Source of the DNA: Parabacteroides faecis
Lineage (GTDB): Bacteria; Bacteroidota; Bacteroidia; Bacteroidales; Tannerellaceae
Length of the DNA: 64,000 bases
Assembly (NCBI RefSeq): GCF_014647375.1
Contig: NZ_BMPB01000002.1
Location: 124,001-188,000, forward strand
Reading direction: 5' to 3'
The notes under the pieces are model-generated. The model was given only the letters and a program-made list of their open reading frames with translations. It ran no database searches and was not told the DNA's origin. Below, piece after piece: positions 24,837 to 34,148 of this stretch; position 1 is the first letter of the stretch; each line of letters starts with the position of its first letter. The translations under genes and the position numbers were made by a program.

Positions 24837-27308
24837 TTAATCCAGTTCTACAACAGTGATACCTGCACCACCAAACTGGACATGCTCATCGTGGTAATGC
24901 TCGACACCCGGAACCGAATGCAGATAGTCGCGTATCAGTTGCCGTAGGATACCCGTACCTGTTCCATGCAGAATACGGACTCGCCCAGCTCCGACCTGGA
25001 TGGCATCGTCAATGAAATAGGTGACAGCTTGCAGTGCTTCATCGCCCCTCATACCTCTAACATCTATCTCTTGCTTAAAGTTCAGTTTTTTCTCGTGCAT
25101 ATGATCGGTCGTACCCACACTGACAAAGGTGCTTTTCTGAATTTCTTTCTTGATCTGGCCTTTGCTTACTTTTTCCAGTTGTTCGAGTTTTACAGTACTT
25201 TTTATCATACCGAATGCTACAACGGCTTGTTTTCCTTGAAGTTCCATAACTGTCCCGGCAGAAACTTGTCCTTTTAAACGCACATTGTCGCCGACTTCGA
25301 TCACGTCACGGTTGAACGCTTGTTTGGTGGGCGGGGCATTCTGCTTTTGCTTTTTACGCTCTTTCCGTTCCTGCAGTTTCGCCATTTTGCGAGCTATCTT
25401 GTCATCTTCCTCTCCGGTTGATTCGATAGACGTTTTGAACTCTTCCAAGGCTTTACGGGCAAGTTTGGTTTGTTCTTTTTCAGCCTGCGCCTCTTTGATC
25501 TCGCGAACTGTATTTTCGATCTTCGCATTTGCTTCGGCCAGTATTCGCTGTGCTTCAGCCTTTGCTTCGCGCATGATCTCTTTACGTTGCTTATTTACCT
25601 CCTCCAGATCCTTTTCGTAGCGGGATGTGATATCTTCCAGTTTCTTTTCCTGTTGGCGGATATTCTGGCGTTTGCTTTCCCAGTAACGCTTATCGCGGAC
25701 AATATCCTGCAGGTATTTGTCCATATCGATATAATCGGAACCGACTTTCGCAGAAGCATCCGCGATCACATCTTCCGGTAACCCGATCTTCCGTGCGATT
25801 TCGACGGCAAACGAACTACCCGGGTTTCCGATCGACAGTTTGAACAGCGGTTGCATCAGGTGGCGGTCATATAACATGGCACCGTTTACAATGCCTTCCG
25901 TATCTTCTGCAAAATGCTTCAGGTTCTGATAGTGGGTCGTGATCACTCCGAAACTACGGTTCCGGTTGAACCGGTCGAGTAGCGCTTCGGCTATCGCACC
26001 GCCGATCTGGGGTTCCGTACCGCTACCGAACTCATCGATCAGGATGATTGTCTTTTCATCGCAGTTCCTGACGAAGTACTTCATATTAGTCAGGTGGGAA
26101 CTATATGTACTAAGGTCATTCTCGATACTCTGTTCATCGCCGATATCGATAAAGATACGGGAGAATATCCCGGTACGCGAACTTTCGTGCAACGGGATCA
26201 GCAGACCGCATTGCATCATATATTGCAGCAAACCTACCGTCTTCAGACAAACGGATTTACCACCCGCATTCGGACCGGAAATGATCAGTATGCGCTTCTC
26301 CTCACTCAATGTGATATCGAGCGGGATAACCTGCTTGTCCTGTTTTTGCAAAGAGAGGTAAAGTAGCGGATGAACGGCACGTGCCCAGTCTACCTGTTGT
26401 ATATTCTCGACAACCGGTTTGATCCCTTTCACCTGTTCTGCAAAAAGAGCCTTGGCACGGATAAAATCTATATCTGCCATAAACTCATACGACTGTAGGA
26501 TATCCGGAACCATCGGGCGTACTATATTGGTAAACTCCGTCAGGATTTTCATGATCTCCCGACGTTCATCACCTTCCAGTTCCCGTACCCGGTTATTGGC
26601 TTCTACGACGACTTCCGGTTCGATGAAAACAGTTTTACCGCTTGCCGATTCGTCATGTACGATCCCTTTGATCTTCCTTTTGAAAGCCGGAGCGACAGGT
26701 ATCATCAGACGTCCGTCACGCATGGTCGGAGTCACATCTTTATCGACCACACCTTCCGATTGGGCACTTCGCAGAATGGATTGCAGGCTGCGGGAAATAC
26801 CGCTCATCGTTGCTGTAATCTCTTTTCTGATCTGTGCCAGGGTGGGCGAGGCATTGTCTTTTACTTTCCCGAACTTGTCGAGAATGGAGTCGATCTTTCC
26901 GATCAGTTGGGGAAATACAAGTATGTCACCTGCCAATGCAGTAAGAGCCGGATAAGCGATCTCTTCCTCTTCAGTCGGACGGAAGAAACGGACGATATCG
27001 TTGATTGTCTGTAGGGAACGTTTCAGGTCAAACAGTTCCTTTTCATCCAGCCAGGTTCCTTCCGGACGTATCCTTTTCAGTGAATAACGTACATCGAAAA
27101 AGAAACTGGCAGGAAATTCTACATCTCCATGCAGGATACGGACAAACTCATCTGTTTGTTCCAGACGTTCAATAACGGTTGTATAATCGGCAGAGAATTC
27201 CATCTCTGCTACCCGCTCTTGTCCCAGCGGGCTTAAACATTTATCGGAAATTAAACGGCGTGCTTTATCGAACCCCGTTTTTTGTTCAAAGTTTTGTGGG
27301 TATATCAC
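24837..27308 (-). CDS. mutS2: Endonuclease MutS2
   Basis: An 823-residue MutS2 protein. An N-terminal clamp and coiled-coil region is followed by the ABC-type ATPase with Walker A 'GPNAGGKS' (345-352) and 'LIDEFGSGTEP' as Walker B. A long charged coiled coil (about 520-640) then leads to a C-terminal Smr nuclease domain (about 742-823, 'IDVRGMRGDEAL', 'ILHGTGTGILRQ'). MutS2 acts on branched DNA to restrain recombination and, in other bacteria, on collided ribosomes. It sits between the PDZ-protein gene (14 bp upstream) and corA (13 bp downstream). Confidence 0.97.
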   Translation of the reverse strand: MIYPQNFEQKTGFDKARRLISDKCLSPLGQERVAEMEFSADYTTVIERLEQTDEFVRILHGDVEFPASFFFDVRYSLKRIRPEGTWLDEKELFDLKRSLQTINDIVRFFRPTEEEEIAYPALTALAGDILVFPQLIGKIDSILDKFGKVKDNASPTLAQIRKEITATMSGISRSLQSILRSAQSEGVVDKDVTPTMRDGRLMIPVAPAFKRKIKGIVHDESASGKTVFIEPEVVVEANNRVRELEGDERREIMKILTEFTNIVRPMVPDILQSYEFMADIDFIRAKALFAEQVKGIKPVVENIQQVDWARAVHPLLYLSLQKQDKQVIPLDITLSEEKRILIISGPNAGGKSVCLKTVGLLQYMMQCGLLIPLHESSRTGIFSRIFIDIGDEQSIENDLSTYSSHLTNMKYFVRNCDEKTIILIDEFGSGTEPQIGGAIAEALLDRFNRNRSFGVITTHYQNLKHFAEDTEGIVNGAMLYDRHLMQPLFKLSIGNPGSSFAVEIARKIGLPEDVIADASAKVGSDYIDMDKYLQDIVRDKRYWESKRQNIRQQEKKLEDITSRYEKDLEEVNKQRKEIMREAKAEAQRILAEANAKIENTVREIKEAQAEKEQTKLARKALEEFKTSIESTGEEDDKIARKMAKLQERKERKKQKQNAPPTKQAFNRDVIEVGDNVRLKGQVSAGTVMELQGKQAVVAFGMIKSTVKLEQLEKVSKGQIKKEIQKSTFVSVGTTDHMHEKKLNFKQEIDVRGMRGDEALQAVTYFIDDAIQVGAGRVRILHGTGTGILRQLIRDYLHSVPGVEHYHDEHVQFGGAGITVVELD

Positions 27309-27322
27309 GTTTATTTATATGC

Positions 27323-28747
27323 TTATTTTATCTCCACCGTAATCTCTCTGCGGATAGTAGGGCGGACGATGATTTCCATTTTGTTCTTGCCCCGTTTGAT
27401 ATCGAACGTACAGGCATTGTTACCTGCCGGATTGACATAAGGAGCATAATAATATAAGTAGGAGAAAGCTCCTACATTGCCGGAACTTTGTAAAGCATCG
27501 GCAACCTTAGGGTAGTTGAATGTATCCCAGTACATACAGCGTTTGAAACCATTGGCATCCGTAAACTGTGTTTTAGGATCGCGATATTTCATCGTTTTGG
27601 AAATGAAGTTCTTATAGCCTGCTGTAAATTCTTCTGCGGAATAATTCATCTTGTTATTATTGATCTTTTCGATCACATCGCGCGGACGAAGTCCGGATGC
27701 GTAAGCCGGCGAATTGCGGTCGACATCCGTAATCAGTTCCAGACGGTCGATGTCATAGCTGATACCCGTATAATTATAGGTTCTCTGATTTACCTTATAT
27801 AATACATTCCGGCCATATTTTACGTACGGATATTGCATCAACATCAGCGGCACATGTATACGGGCATATTCTTCCAGTTTGTAGGAATCTTCCAGCAACT
27901 CGTTCGCTTCACATTCCCAGAGGATACGGCCCGGAACAAAAGCCTGGTCGATCATACGGAAACCGAACTGCAACAGGTATTCTGCTTCCGCCTCTGCCGC
28001 CGAATTACCCAGGAACGGGAAAGTGTCCATTTTGCTCACTGTAAAATTATAACGGTAAGTCGGCTCTTTATCTATCATTACTTTGTTCACTCCTTTAAAG
28101 TTCGGATTCTTATCGAAGAAGTAAAATGTCTGTATCAGGATGTCCGGCTGGACGATATCTACGGCCAAACCTTTTTTAGTCATTTCTTTTTCGATACATT
28201 CGTTGATGGCGGTTTCCAGTTTACGGTTGTTTTCATCGATTGTCGCGAATGCAAATGTCTTGAATTTGCCGAAGTTGACAGAATCCGGTGTTACCACGGT
28301 TTTGAAAGGACAGGTAAAGTTCCGTTCGCTGGTCGTTTCCAGGCTGTACATTGAAAAAGCCGATGCCAGTTGGTCTTCCGTGATCGAGTTGACCTTTTTG
28401 CAATCTTTTTTTACCATCACCTGCTTAGTCGGTACGGCAAGATTGGAGATAGTGAGTATCACTTCATTTTTACCGGCAGGGTTCAATAGCTCTGCAATCT
28501 CCTGTGGTGAAACTTCCGTCGATTGCACTCCGTCTATCGCTTCCAGGATATCGCCCTGTTTCACTCCTGCAAGTTCTGCCGAAGAATAAGGAATGACTCC
28601 TGTAACAACGGGTTTATATTTTCCCCAGTTATTACTTTGACTGATATCGTAAGTGAATCCTAATCTACAGATCGACGCGTTCCGGTTCTGTGCATAGCCG
28701 GTTAAGAATGCAAATAACAGTAATATGGATAAAACAACTCTTTTCAT
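27323..28747 (-). CDS. Secreted PDZ-domain protein with a DUF4136-like middle
   Basis: A 474-residue exported protein with signal peptide 1-19 ('LTGYAQ'). A first PDZ domain lies at about 40-110 ('VIPYSSAELAGVKQGDILEAIDGVQ'). A middle region ('PDSVNFGKFKTFAFATIDENNRKLETAINECIEKEMTKKGL', in parts) is like DUF4136, and a second PDZ domain lies near 325-365 ('VDRNSPAYASGLRPRDVIEKINNN'). No protease triad is seen, so it is probably a periplasmic or outer-membrane scaffold. A perfect -7 box (28805-28812) precedes it, and mutS2 and corA follow closely, so it heads that operon. Confidence 0.78.
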   Translation of the reverse strand: MKRVVLSILLLFAFLTGYAQNRNASICRLGFTYDISQSNNWGKYKPVVTGVIPYSSAELAGVKQGDILEAIDGVQSTEVSPQEIAELLNPAGKNEVILTISNLAVPTKQVMVKKDCKKVNSITEDQLASAFSMYSLETTSERNFTCPFKTVVTPDSVNFGKFKTFAFATIDENNRKLETAINECIEKEMTKKGLAVDIVQPDILIQTFYFFDKNPNFKGVNKVMIDKEPTYRYNFTVSKMDTFPFLGNSAAEAEAEYLLQFGFRMIDQAFVPGRILWECEANELLEDSYKLEEYARIHVPLMLMQYPYVKYGRNVLYKVNQRTYNYTGISYDIDRLELITDVDRNSPAYASGLRPRDVIEKINNNKMNYSAEEFTAGYKNFISKTMKYRDPKTQFTDANGFKRCMYWDTFNYPKVADALQSSGNVGAFSYLYYYAPYVNPAGNNACTFDIKRGKNKMEIIVRPTIRREITVEIK

Positions 28748-28804
28748 AATGCCAGTAATTCTATTATAGTATTAATAATACCTGTTTATACCTAAATATA
28801 CAGG

Positions 28805-28824
28805 CAAAGGTAAAGATATTTTTG
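28805..28824. promoter_or_regulatory. Overlapping divergent promoter boxes (PDZ gene and grpE)
   Basis: Minus-strand TACCTTTG (28812-28805) serves the PDZ gene, and plus-strand TATTTTTG (28817-28824) points to grpE. The two -7 boxes are only 4 bp apart, so both cannot be occupied at once. Confidence 0.5.
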
Positions 28825-28968
28825 TTGAGTATGAATAGTTGGCAGCATATTTGATATTATTCCGGTGAATGATCGCAGGGATAACTTTTTCTACATGTGG
28901 AATGTTAGTAGAGGAAGGTTGTCGTATTATGCTGACAATTAGGTAATAATAAAAAAATTAAGATAGTT

Positions 28969-29553
28969 ATGAGCAAGATGAATTTTAACGGAAAGAAAGA
29001 AACGGCTGGAAAGAATGAATGTCAGAACAACGAGGAAGCGACAAATTTGCAGCAGGAACAGGAAAATGCGGCAGAAGAATGTGCGCAGACTGACATTGTG
29101 ACCGAAGAATTGGAAGAGTTGAAAAAGAAGTATGACGAATTGAACGACTCTCATCTTCGTTTGATGGCAGAATTCGATAATTACCGTAAACGTACTTTGC
29201 GTGAAAAGGCAGACCTTATCAAGAATGGTGGTGAAGCCGCCCTGAAAAACTTGCTTCCGGTTGTAGATGATTTTGAGCGTGCATTGCAGAACATCCGCAA
29301 ATCGGACGACGTGGAAGCTGTGAAAGAAGGTGTAGAGCTTATCTATTCCAAATTTATGGCTTATCTGGCCCAGCAGGGAGTGAAAGTTATTGAAGCGGTA
29401 GGTCAACCATTCGACACCGAAATGTTTGAAGCTGTAGCTACGATTCCTGCTCCGGAACCTGGCATGAAGGGAAAAATCCTGGATTGCGTACAGACCGGTT
29501 ATACTTTAAATGATAGAGTGCTTCGTCACGCTAAAGTAGTGGTAGGAGAATAA
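28969..29553 (+). CDS. grpE: Nucleotide exchange factor GrpE
   Basis: A 194-residue GrpE: an acidic, disordered start (1-40), a long dimerising coiled coil (about 40-95), then the beta domain that opens the DnaK nucleotide cleft ('VIEAVGQPFDTEMFEAVATIP', 'TGYTLNDRVLRHAKVVVG'). It releases ADP from DnaK in the chaperone cycle. dnaJ follows after 36 bp, so both co-chaperones come from one operon; dnaK itself is elsewhere. Confidence 0.97.
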   Translation: MSKMNFNGKKETAGKNECQNNEEATNLQQEQENAAEECAQTDIVTEELEELKKKYDELNDSHLRLMAEFDNYRKRTLREKADLIKNGGEAALKNLLPVVDDFERALQNIRKSDDVEAVKEGVELIYSKFMAYLAQQGVKVIEAVGQPFDTEMFEAVATIPAPEPGMKGKILDCVQTGYTLNDRVLRHAKVVVGE

Positions 29554-29589
29554 GCAATATGCTAGAGGGCAAATAACAACAATACAAAG

Positions 29590-30750
29590 ATGGCTAAAAG
29601 AGATTATTACGAAGTGCTGGAGGTGGAAAGAACCGCCACAGTGGAAGAAATTAAGAAAGCATATCGGAAAAAAGCGATCCAGTTCCACCCGGACAAGAAC
29701 CCTGGTGATGCGGAAGCAGAAGAGAAATTCAAAGAAGCTGCCGAAGCGTATGACATATTGAGTGATGCTCAGAAACGTCAGCGTTATGACCAGTTCGGAC
29801 ACGCCGGAGTAGGAGGCGCCTCTCAGGGAGGTGGCTTTGGTGGGGCTGGAATGTCAATGGAAGATATTTTCTCTCAGTTTGGAGACATCTTTGGCGGGCA
29901 CTTTGGCGGATTTGGTGGTTTTGGTGGTTTTGGCGGAGGCTCACGTGGCGGCCGTCGTGTGAACCGTGGTTCGGATTTGCGTGTGAAGGTAAAGCTGAAC
30001 CTGAAAGAGATCGCTAACGGAGTAGAAAAGAAGATAAAAGTCAAAAAGTACGTTCCCTGCAGCAAGTGTCACGGTAGTGGTGCGGAAGACGATCACAGCT
30101 CTAAAACTTGTGAAACCTGTCATGGAAGCGGTGTGGTGACCCGCATTGCCAATACGATCCTGGGGCAGATGCAGACACAGTCGACCTGTCCTACCTGCGG
30201 TGGTGAAGGCAAGATCATCACTAAAAAATGTACGCAGTGTACCGGTGAAGGTGTTATGCGTGACGAAGAAGTTATTACGATCAATATCCCGGCAGGTGTG
30301 GCAGAAGGCATGCAGTTGTCCATGAGCGGCAAGGGTAATGCTGCCCGTCATGGTGGTGTGAATGGTGACCTTCTGATCCTGATCGAAGAGGAACCGCATC
30401 CGGAACTGATCCGCGATGAGAATGACTTGTTATATAACTTGTTGTTAAGCGTTCCCCAGGCCGCTTTGGGAGGAACTGTCGAAGTACCGACCATCGACGG
30501 GAAAGCGAAGGTGAAGATCGAACCGGGTACACAGCCGGGTAAGGTATTACGTCTCAGAAACAAGGGACTTCCTTCCGTGAACAGTTACGGAACGGGTGAC
30601 CTCCTTGTCAATGTAAGCGTATATATTCCTGAGACATTGTCTGCTTCAGAAAAAGAAACATTGACCGGCCTGGAAAACTCGCCGAATTTCCAGCCGAACC
30701 GTACGATGAAAGAAAAGATCTTCAGCAAATTCAGACATATGTTTGATTAA
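29590..30750 (+). CDS. dnaJ: Chaperone protein DnaJ
   Basis: A 386-residue type I DnaJ. The J domain (1-70) has HPD at 33-35, which triggers DnaK ATP hydrolysis. A Gly/Phe-rich linker (about 75-120) contains short 'GFGGFGG' repeats. Four zinc-binding CXXCXGXG motifs follow ('CSKCHGSG', 'CETCHGSG', 'CPTCGGEG', 'CTQCTGEG'), then the two substrate-binding beta domains. It is the second gene of the grpE-dnaJ operon, and a hairpin terminator follows at 30779-30838. Confidence 0.98.
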   Translation: MAKRDYYEVLEVERTATVEEIKKAYRKKAIQFHPDKNPGDAEAEEKFKEAAEAYDILSDAQKRQRYDQFGHAGVGGASQGGGFGGAGMSMEDIFSQFGDIFGGHFGGFGGFGGFGGGSRGGRRVNRGSDLRVKVKLNLKEIANGVEKKIKVKKYVPCSKCHGSGAEDDHSSKTCETCHGSGVVTRIANTILGQMQTQSTCPTCGGEGKIITKKCTQCTGEGVMRDEEVITINIPAGVAEGMQLSMSGKGNAARHGGVNGDLLILIEEEPHPELIRDENDLLYNLLLSVPQAALGGTVEVPTIDGKAKVKIEPGTQPGKVLRLRNKGLPSVNSYGTGDLLVNVSVYIPETLSASEKETLTGLENSPNFQPNRTMKEKIFSKFRHMFD

Positions 30751-30778
30751 ATATCTGTTTCTGTCATTCATTTGACAG

Positions 30779-30838
30779 GAGAGGGGTGCCATAGAAGTTT
30801 TATAATGAGACTTTTGCGGTACCCTTTTCTGTTTTTTG
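30779..30838 (+). terminator. Terminator after dnaJ
   Basis: AGGGGTGCC and GGTACCCTT form a stem with a long loop, followed by TTTTCTGTTTTTTG. Its position after the last gene of the operon fits transcription end. Confidence 0.6.
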
Positions 30839-30935
30839 TCATAAATGAGAGGTGTTTTATTTTATGTAAGCCTTGTTTTTTCACTTGATGAAGAATATTT
30901 TCGTCAGTATAAAAATATTATATTAAAAAAGTAAA

Positions 30936-30967
30936 TATATTTGCTACGCCTCGTTTTAATAACGAGG
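30936..30967 (+). promoter_or_regulatory. Promoter and ribosome-site hairpin of the AraC-type gene
   Basis: TATATTTG (30936-30943) is a full -7 match. A 7-bp perfect hairpin, CCTCGTT (30949-30955) / AACGAGG (30961-30967), follows. The second arm contains the GAGG that should act as ribosome-binding site for the ATG at 30978, so the hairpin would mask it. Confidence 0.55.
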
Positions 30968-30977
30968 TAAGAAATTT

Positions 30978-31844
30978 ATGTGTGCAGAAAAAAATGAGGG
31001 ATTTGAAAAATGCATGCGCTTTCAATCTGAAACCGGTTTCAGATTGATCATCCTTGTCAAGGATGATCATATCGCTGCTAATAATATTGAGTTTTGTAAT
31101 TTAGTGTTTGTGCTGGAGGGCGAAATCGAGTTTTCATCGAGCGATTTCTTGCGGCAGAGGTTCAAACAGGATGATTTTTTCTTCCTGCCTCATGCGACAG
31201 GTATATATGGAACTGCTGTGGTTGATTCGCGTGTCCTGTTACTTTCGTTTGGTAACAGGGTGGAGCTTCCGTGTGACAATTGTACCCTTTATAGTTATGT
31301 GAAGAGTTATAATTATGTAAAGGAGGAGAAAGATGTCTCCAATCTTTTTCGGCCATTACAGGTGACTCCCCAAGTGAAGCTTTTTGAAGATCAGATGGTG
31401 AGCTATTTGTTGGCAGCTAAGAAGATACCATGTGATTATCTGTACGATTTGAAGCAAAAGGAACTGTTCATCATTCTTACCTATAATTATACCCGAAAGG
31501 AACTGGCCGAGTTTTTCTATCCTGTATTAGGATATGGGACCAGCTTCAAACAACGTTTCCAGGCGATCTATAGAAATGGTCTCTCCATTAGTGAGATCGC
31601 TTCGAAGATGAATATGTCGCTTCGTACTTTTTCCCGCAAATTTTATGTTGAGTTCGGTGAACCGGCGCGTTACTGGCTACTTAAGCAGAAGGCAAAGAAT
31701 ATCAGGCTGAAATTATCCATACCGGGAATAACTATTTCCGATATTATTATGGAGTTTGATTTTACCGATATGTCTCATTTTACCAAGTTTTGTAAACATT
31801 TTTATGACTGTACGCCTGCAGAGCTGATGCGGCAGATAAAGTAG
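30978..31844 (+). CDS. AraC-family transcription regulator
   Basis: A 288-residue regulator. The N-terminal part (about 1-180) includes a cupin-like beta segment ('NIEFCNLVFVLEGEIEFSSSDF') expected to sense a ligand or mediate dimer contact. The C-terminal AraC domain (about 190-288) has two helix-turn-helix units ('LSISEIASKMNMSLRTFSRKF' and 'ITISDIIMEFDFTDMSHFTKFCK'). It lies upstream of and in line with the fimbrial operon and is a natural candidate to control it (inference from position). Its own translation may be limited by the hairpin over the ribosome site. Confidence 0.9.
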   Translation: MCAEKNEGFEKCMRFQSETGFRLIILVKDDHIAANNIEFCNLVFVLEGEIEFSSSDFLRQRFKQDDFFFLPHATGIYGTAVVDSRVLLLSFGNRVELPCDNCTLYSYVKSYNYVKEEKDVSNLFRPLQVTPQVKLFEDQMVSYLLAAKKIPCDYLYDLKQKELFIILTYNYTRKELAEFFYPVLGYGTSFKQRFQAIYRNGLSISEIASKMNMSLRTFSRKFYVEFGEPARYWLLKQKAKNIRLKLSIPGITISDIIMEFDFTDMSHFTKFCKHFYDCTPAELMRQIK

Positions 31845-31882
31845 AAAACAGTTTACTTCCCACCTTTCATTTATGACATTGT

Positions 31883-31928
31883 ATCCTGATATAAATAAAC
31901 AACAGTCTAAGTTAATTTATGTCAGGAT
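31883..31928. repeat. Hairpin after the AraC-type gene
   Basis: ATCCTGATATAAAT (31883-31896) pairs with ATTTATGTCAGGAT (31915-31928), with one G-T wobble and an 18-nt loop. There is no T tract, so it may be an operator or processing site instead of a terminator. Confidence 0.6.
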
Positions 31929-32060
31929 GCGATGTGTTTTACATATTTCAATATACTTTTCATTACTCTGTTTTATAAATTGATTATAAGGGAATGACGA
32001 TTTTTTATTCGTGACGTTTGGATACAAAACAATGTCTTTTAAATACATATTCATTGGTTT

Positions 32061-32068
32061 TATTTTTG
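32061..32068 (+). promoter_or_regulatory. Probable promoter -7 box of the fimbrial operon
   Basis: TATTTTTG is an exact consensus match, 180 bp before the first fimbrial start codon. A -33 element is not clear, which would fit a promoter that needs an activator. Confidence 0.4.
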
Positions 32069-32247
32069 ATAATTTCGCTATTAGAAAAGTTTGTAAAAAG
32101 CAAATGTTTGATCGTCTGAAATAAAAACGTCTAAAGTACAATCCCTTTGCTCGTTTTCCGTCTCGACAATCAGAATTTTACTATTCTGATCTATATAAAT
32201 GAATATTTATAAGTACGGATTAATTAACCTATATAATATTGTATAAT

Positions 32248-34062
32248 ATGAAAAAAGTATTTATTATGGCGATAGCCGCCATATCCCTCATTGGGTGTAA
32301 TAAAGATGAGGAGGGGATTAACAATGACGATGCAGTGGTAAATCTGAGGATACACGTCGATAAAACTGTAACGAAAGCGATTGAAACCGGTCATCCTTCT
32401 AAACAAACGTATGCTCCCAAAATTTATTCCGCTTTGGTTATTCCTTATAATAGTTATGGAGTATCATTGGGTGAAATAAAATTGACCGATGATCAGCTGG
32501 GTAAGGCATTGTATGGAAATTATATTTTAGCAGGAACTACTGTTGATTCAAATACTCAACCTGAAGGTGTTACAATAGGTATGCCTGCCGGAACGACTCA
32601 TGTAGACGTATTATTGAATCGTCCTTCTACGGATGACGGTACTACAAATATTAATTATTTTAATTATAGAGATAATAAAGGGAAAGGAGATAATCCTTAT
32701 AAAGAAGGTACTGATAATTTTGAACGGGTAACCCTTGTTACGAAAGATTATGGACGTGGTACAGCTTTGGAAGGCCACCTTGATAGTAATACGACCGGAA
32801 AGGATGGAAAGCCTGTCTATAAAATGACTTATGAGGTTTCACCCAGTTTGGCTCGTTTGGAAGTATATGGAGGTATTCAGGTCGCTGAAGAAGAAGAATG
32901 GAAAGATTATTTTGGTCGTAAATGGAAAACAATGCCTAAAACTGACATGGAAACTAAATTTGATGAAGCGGCCAGAACAAAATATGGTATTGTTGTAGGG
33001 ACTGGTACAAGTGGTAATGGTTTTCCTGATGACAAAGCTTATATTCCGGATCATTATTGGCATGTCCAAGCAGGAAAAACGTTGTCTCAACCGGAAAAAA
33101 ATACTGAATATATTATGGGGGGAAGTAAAGGAACTGTTGCTACAGAAGCGGAGATAGACGACGATACTAATAATATTGATTTCGGATGGGTCCTTGTGCC
33201 TGATTTTGGGACTTTACCCAATGCAGAGTCTGTTAAATGGTTTCCCAATTACTACTATGCAGTTGATGTAGAGGAAATTTATGTAAATAATATAAAGGTA
33301 CGTGATGCTTCCCGTGATCCTTTTATGCTTCCGTGGCCCGGGAGTGAGGCTGCAGCCGGATGGCCGGATTGGTACAAAGCTTATCATGAAAAAGGATGGC
33401 ATACAGCCGGTACTTCTGAAAATAATACTTTCTTATGCATGGGGAATATGTGGGATCGTATAGTGGGAAGTAATGCCAATGTTATAAAGGTACAATACCC
33501 GAGTGTTACTAGTTTAGGAACAAAAGATGAAATGGAGATCTATGTAGGTAAAACAACTCCAGTGACGGATAAAGGCCAGTATTGGAATACGACGATAGGT
33601 GGAGGTGCATCTGCTAATCGTAATATAGGCATAGTAAAAGATAAAACATCTGCTTTTCAGATTTATGCTCAGTCATCGAACCGTACAACGAAAGAGGCAT
33701 TGGCAAATGAGTTACCTCATGTTATTTTGAAAGTGAAAGCTTATGAGAGCAAAACCGCTTATGAAAGCACTGAAAAAGAGAAGTATGCTTCAGGAAAAGA
33801 ATTTATTACAATGAAAGTCTTTACAGTGAATGGTTCTGTCAACAATGATTTTCTTACCTCATTTCAGGCTGGATATATTTACAGGATCGATTTGAATAGC
33901 CTGATCTCTGCTTTTGTCGGTAAAATACCTGTTCCCGGAGGAGTTGCAACAGTAGATCCGAAAGATCCGATTGATCCGGATCCGGAGATGCCGGGTGTAA
34001 ATGTGGTGGTTAGTGTGAAAGTTAATCCGTGGAAAGTGACGGATATCACTCCTTCTATTTAA
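32248..34062 (+). CDS. Mfa1-like major fimbrial subunit (fimbrilin lipoprotein)
   Basis: A 604-residue exported fimbrilin. I use the ATG at 32248 since the open frame's earlier start is only a TTG. The signal 'MKKVFIMAIAAISLIGC' ends at lipidated Cys17. The mature N-terminal domain ('VVNLRIHVDKTVTKAIETG') and the long C-terminal domain ending 'VVVSVKVNPWKVTDITPSI' match Mfa1 family stalk subunits of Porphyromonas. In that system lipidation, export to the surface and proteolytic removal of the first strand allow donor-strand polymerisation. It is the first gene of a four-gene operon; the minor subunits follow after 86 bp. Confidence 0.85.
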   Translation: MKKVFIMAIAAISLIGCNKDEEGINNDDAVVNLRIHVDKTVTKAIETGHPSKQTYAPKIYSALVIPYNSYGVSLGEIKLTDDQLGKALYGNYILAGTTVDSNTQPEGVTIGMPAGTTHVDVLLNRPSTDDGTTNINYFNYRDNKGKGDNPYKEGTDNFERVTLVTKDYGRGTALEGHLDSNTTGKDGKPVYKMTYEVSPSLARLEVYGGIQVAEEEEWKDYFGRKWKTMPKTDMETKFDEAARTKYGIVVGTGTSGNGFPDDKAYIPDHYWHVQAGKTLSQPEKNTEYIMGGSKGTVATEAEIDDDTNNIDFGWVLVPDFGTLPNAESVKWFPNYYYAVDVEEIYVNNIKVRDASRDPFMLPWPGSEAAAGWPDWYKAYHEKGWHTAGTSENNTFLCMGNMWDRIVGSNANVIKVQYPSVTSLGTKDEMEIYVGKTTPVTDKGQYWNTTIGGGASANRNIGIVKDKTSAFQIYAQSSNRTTKEALANELPHVILKVKAYESKTAYESTEKEKYASGKEFITMKVFTVNGSVNNDFLTSFQAGYIYRIDLNSLISAFVGKIPVPGGVATVDPKDPIDPDPEMPGVNVVVSVKVNPWKVTDITPSI

Positions 34063-34148
34063 TAAACAGTCTGATTGAACAAAGGCTTTTATCAGAGAAG
34101 GCCTTGAAAAAGGAATTCTCTGATAAAGTTTTTTAATCTAAAGAAACA

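Larger units (their letters stand above)
31845..32247. other. Regulatory region upstream of the fimbrial operon
   Basis: No gene over about 400 bp. It holds a 14-bp-arm hairpin (31883-31928), a full -7 box TATTTTTG (32061-32068) and a perfect 8-bp-arm hairpin ATCAGAAT/ATTCTGAT (32169-32190) inside what would be a leader of about 170 nt. The rest is very AT-rich. Confidence 0.6.

Noticed and set aside
31883-31928. Invertible promoter flanked by inverted repeats for phase-variable fimbriae
   Set aside because: The 18-nt loop between the arms is too short to hold a promoter, so it is a hairpin and not an invertible segment.
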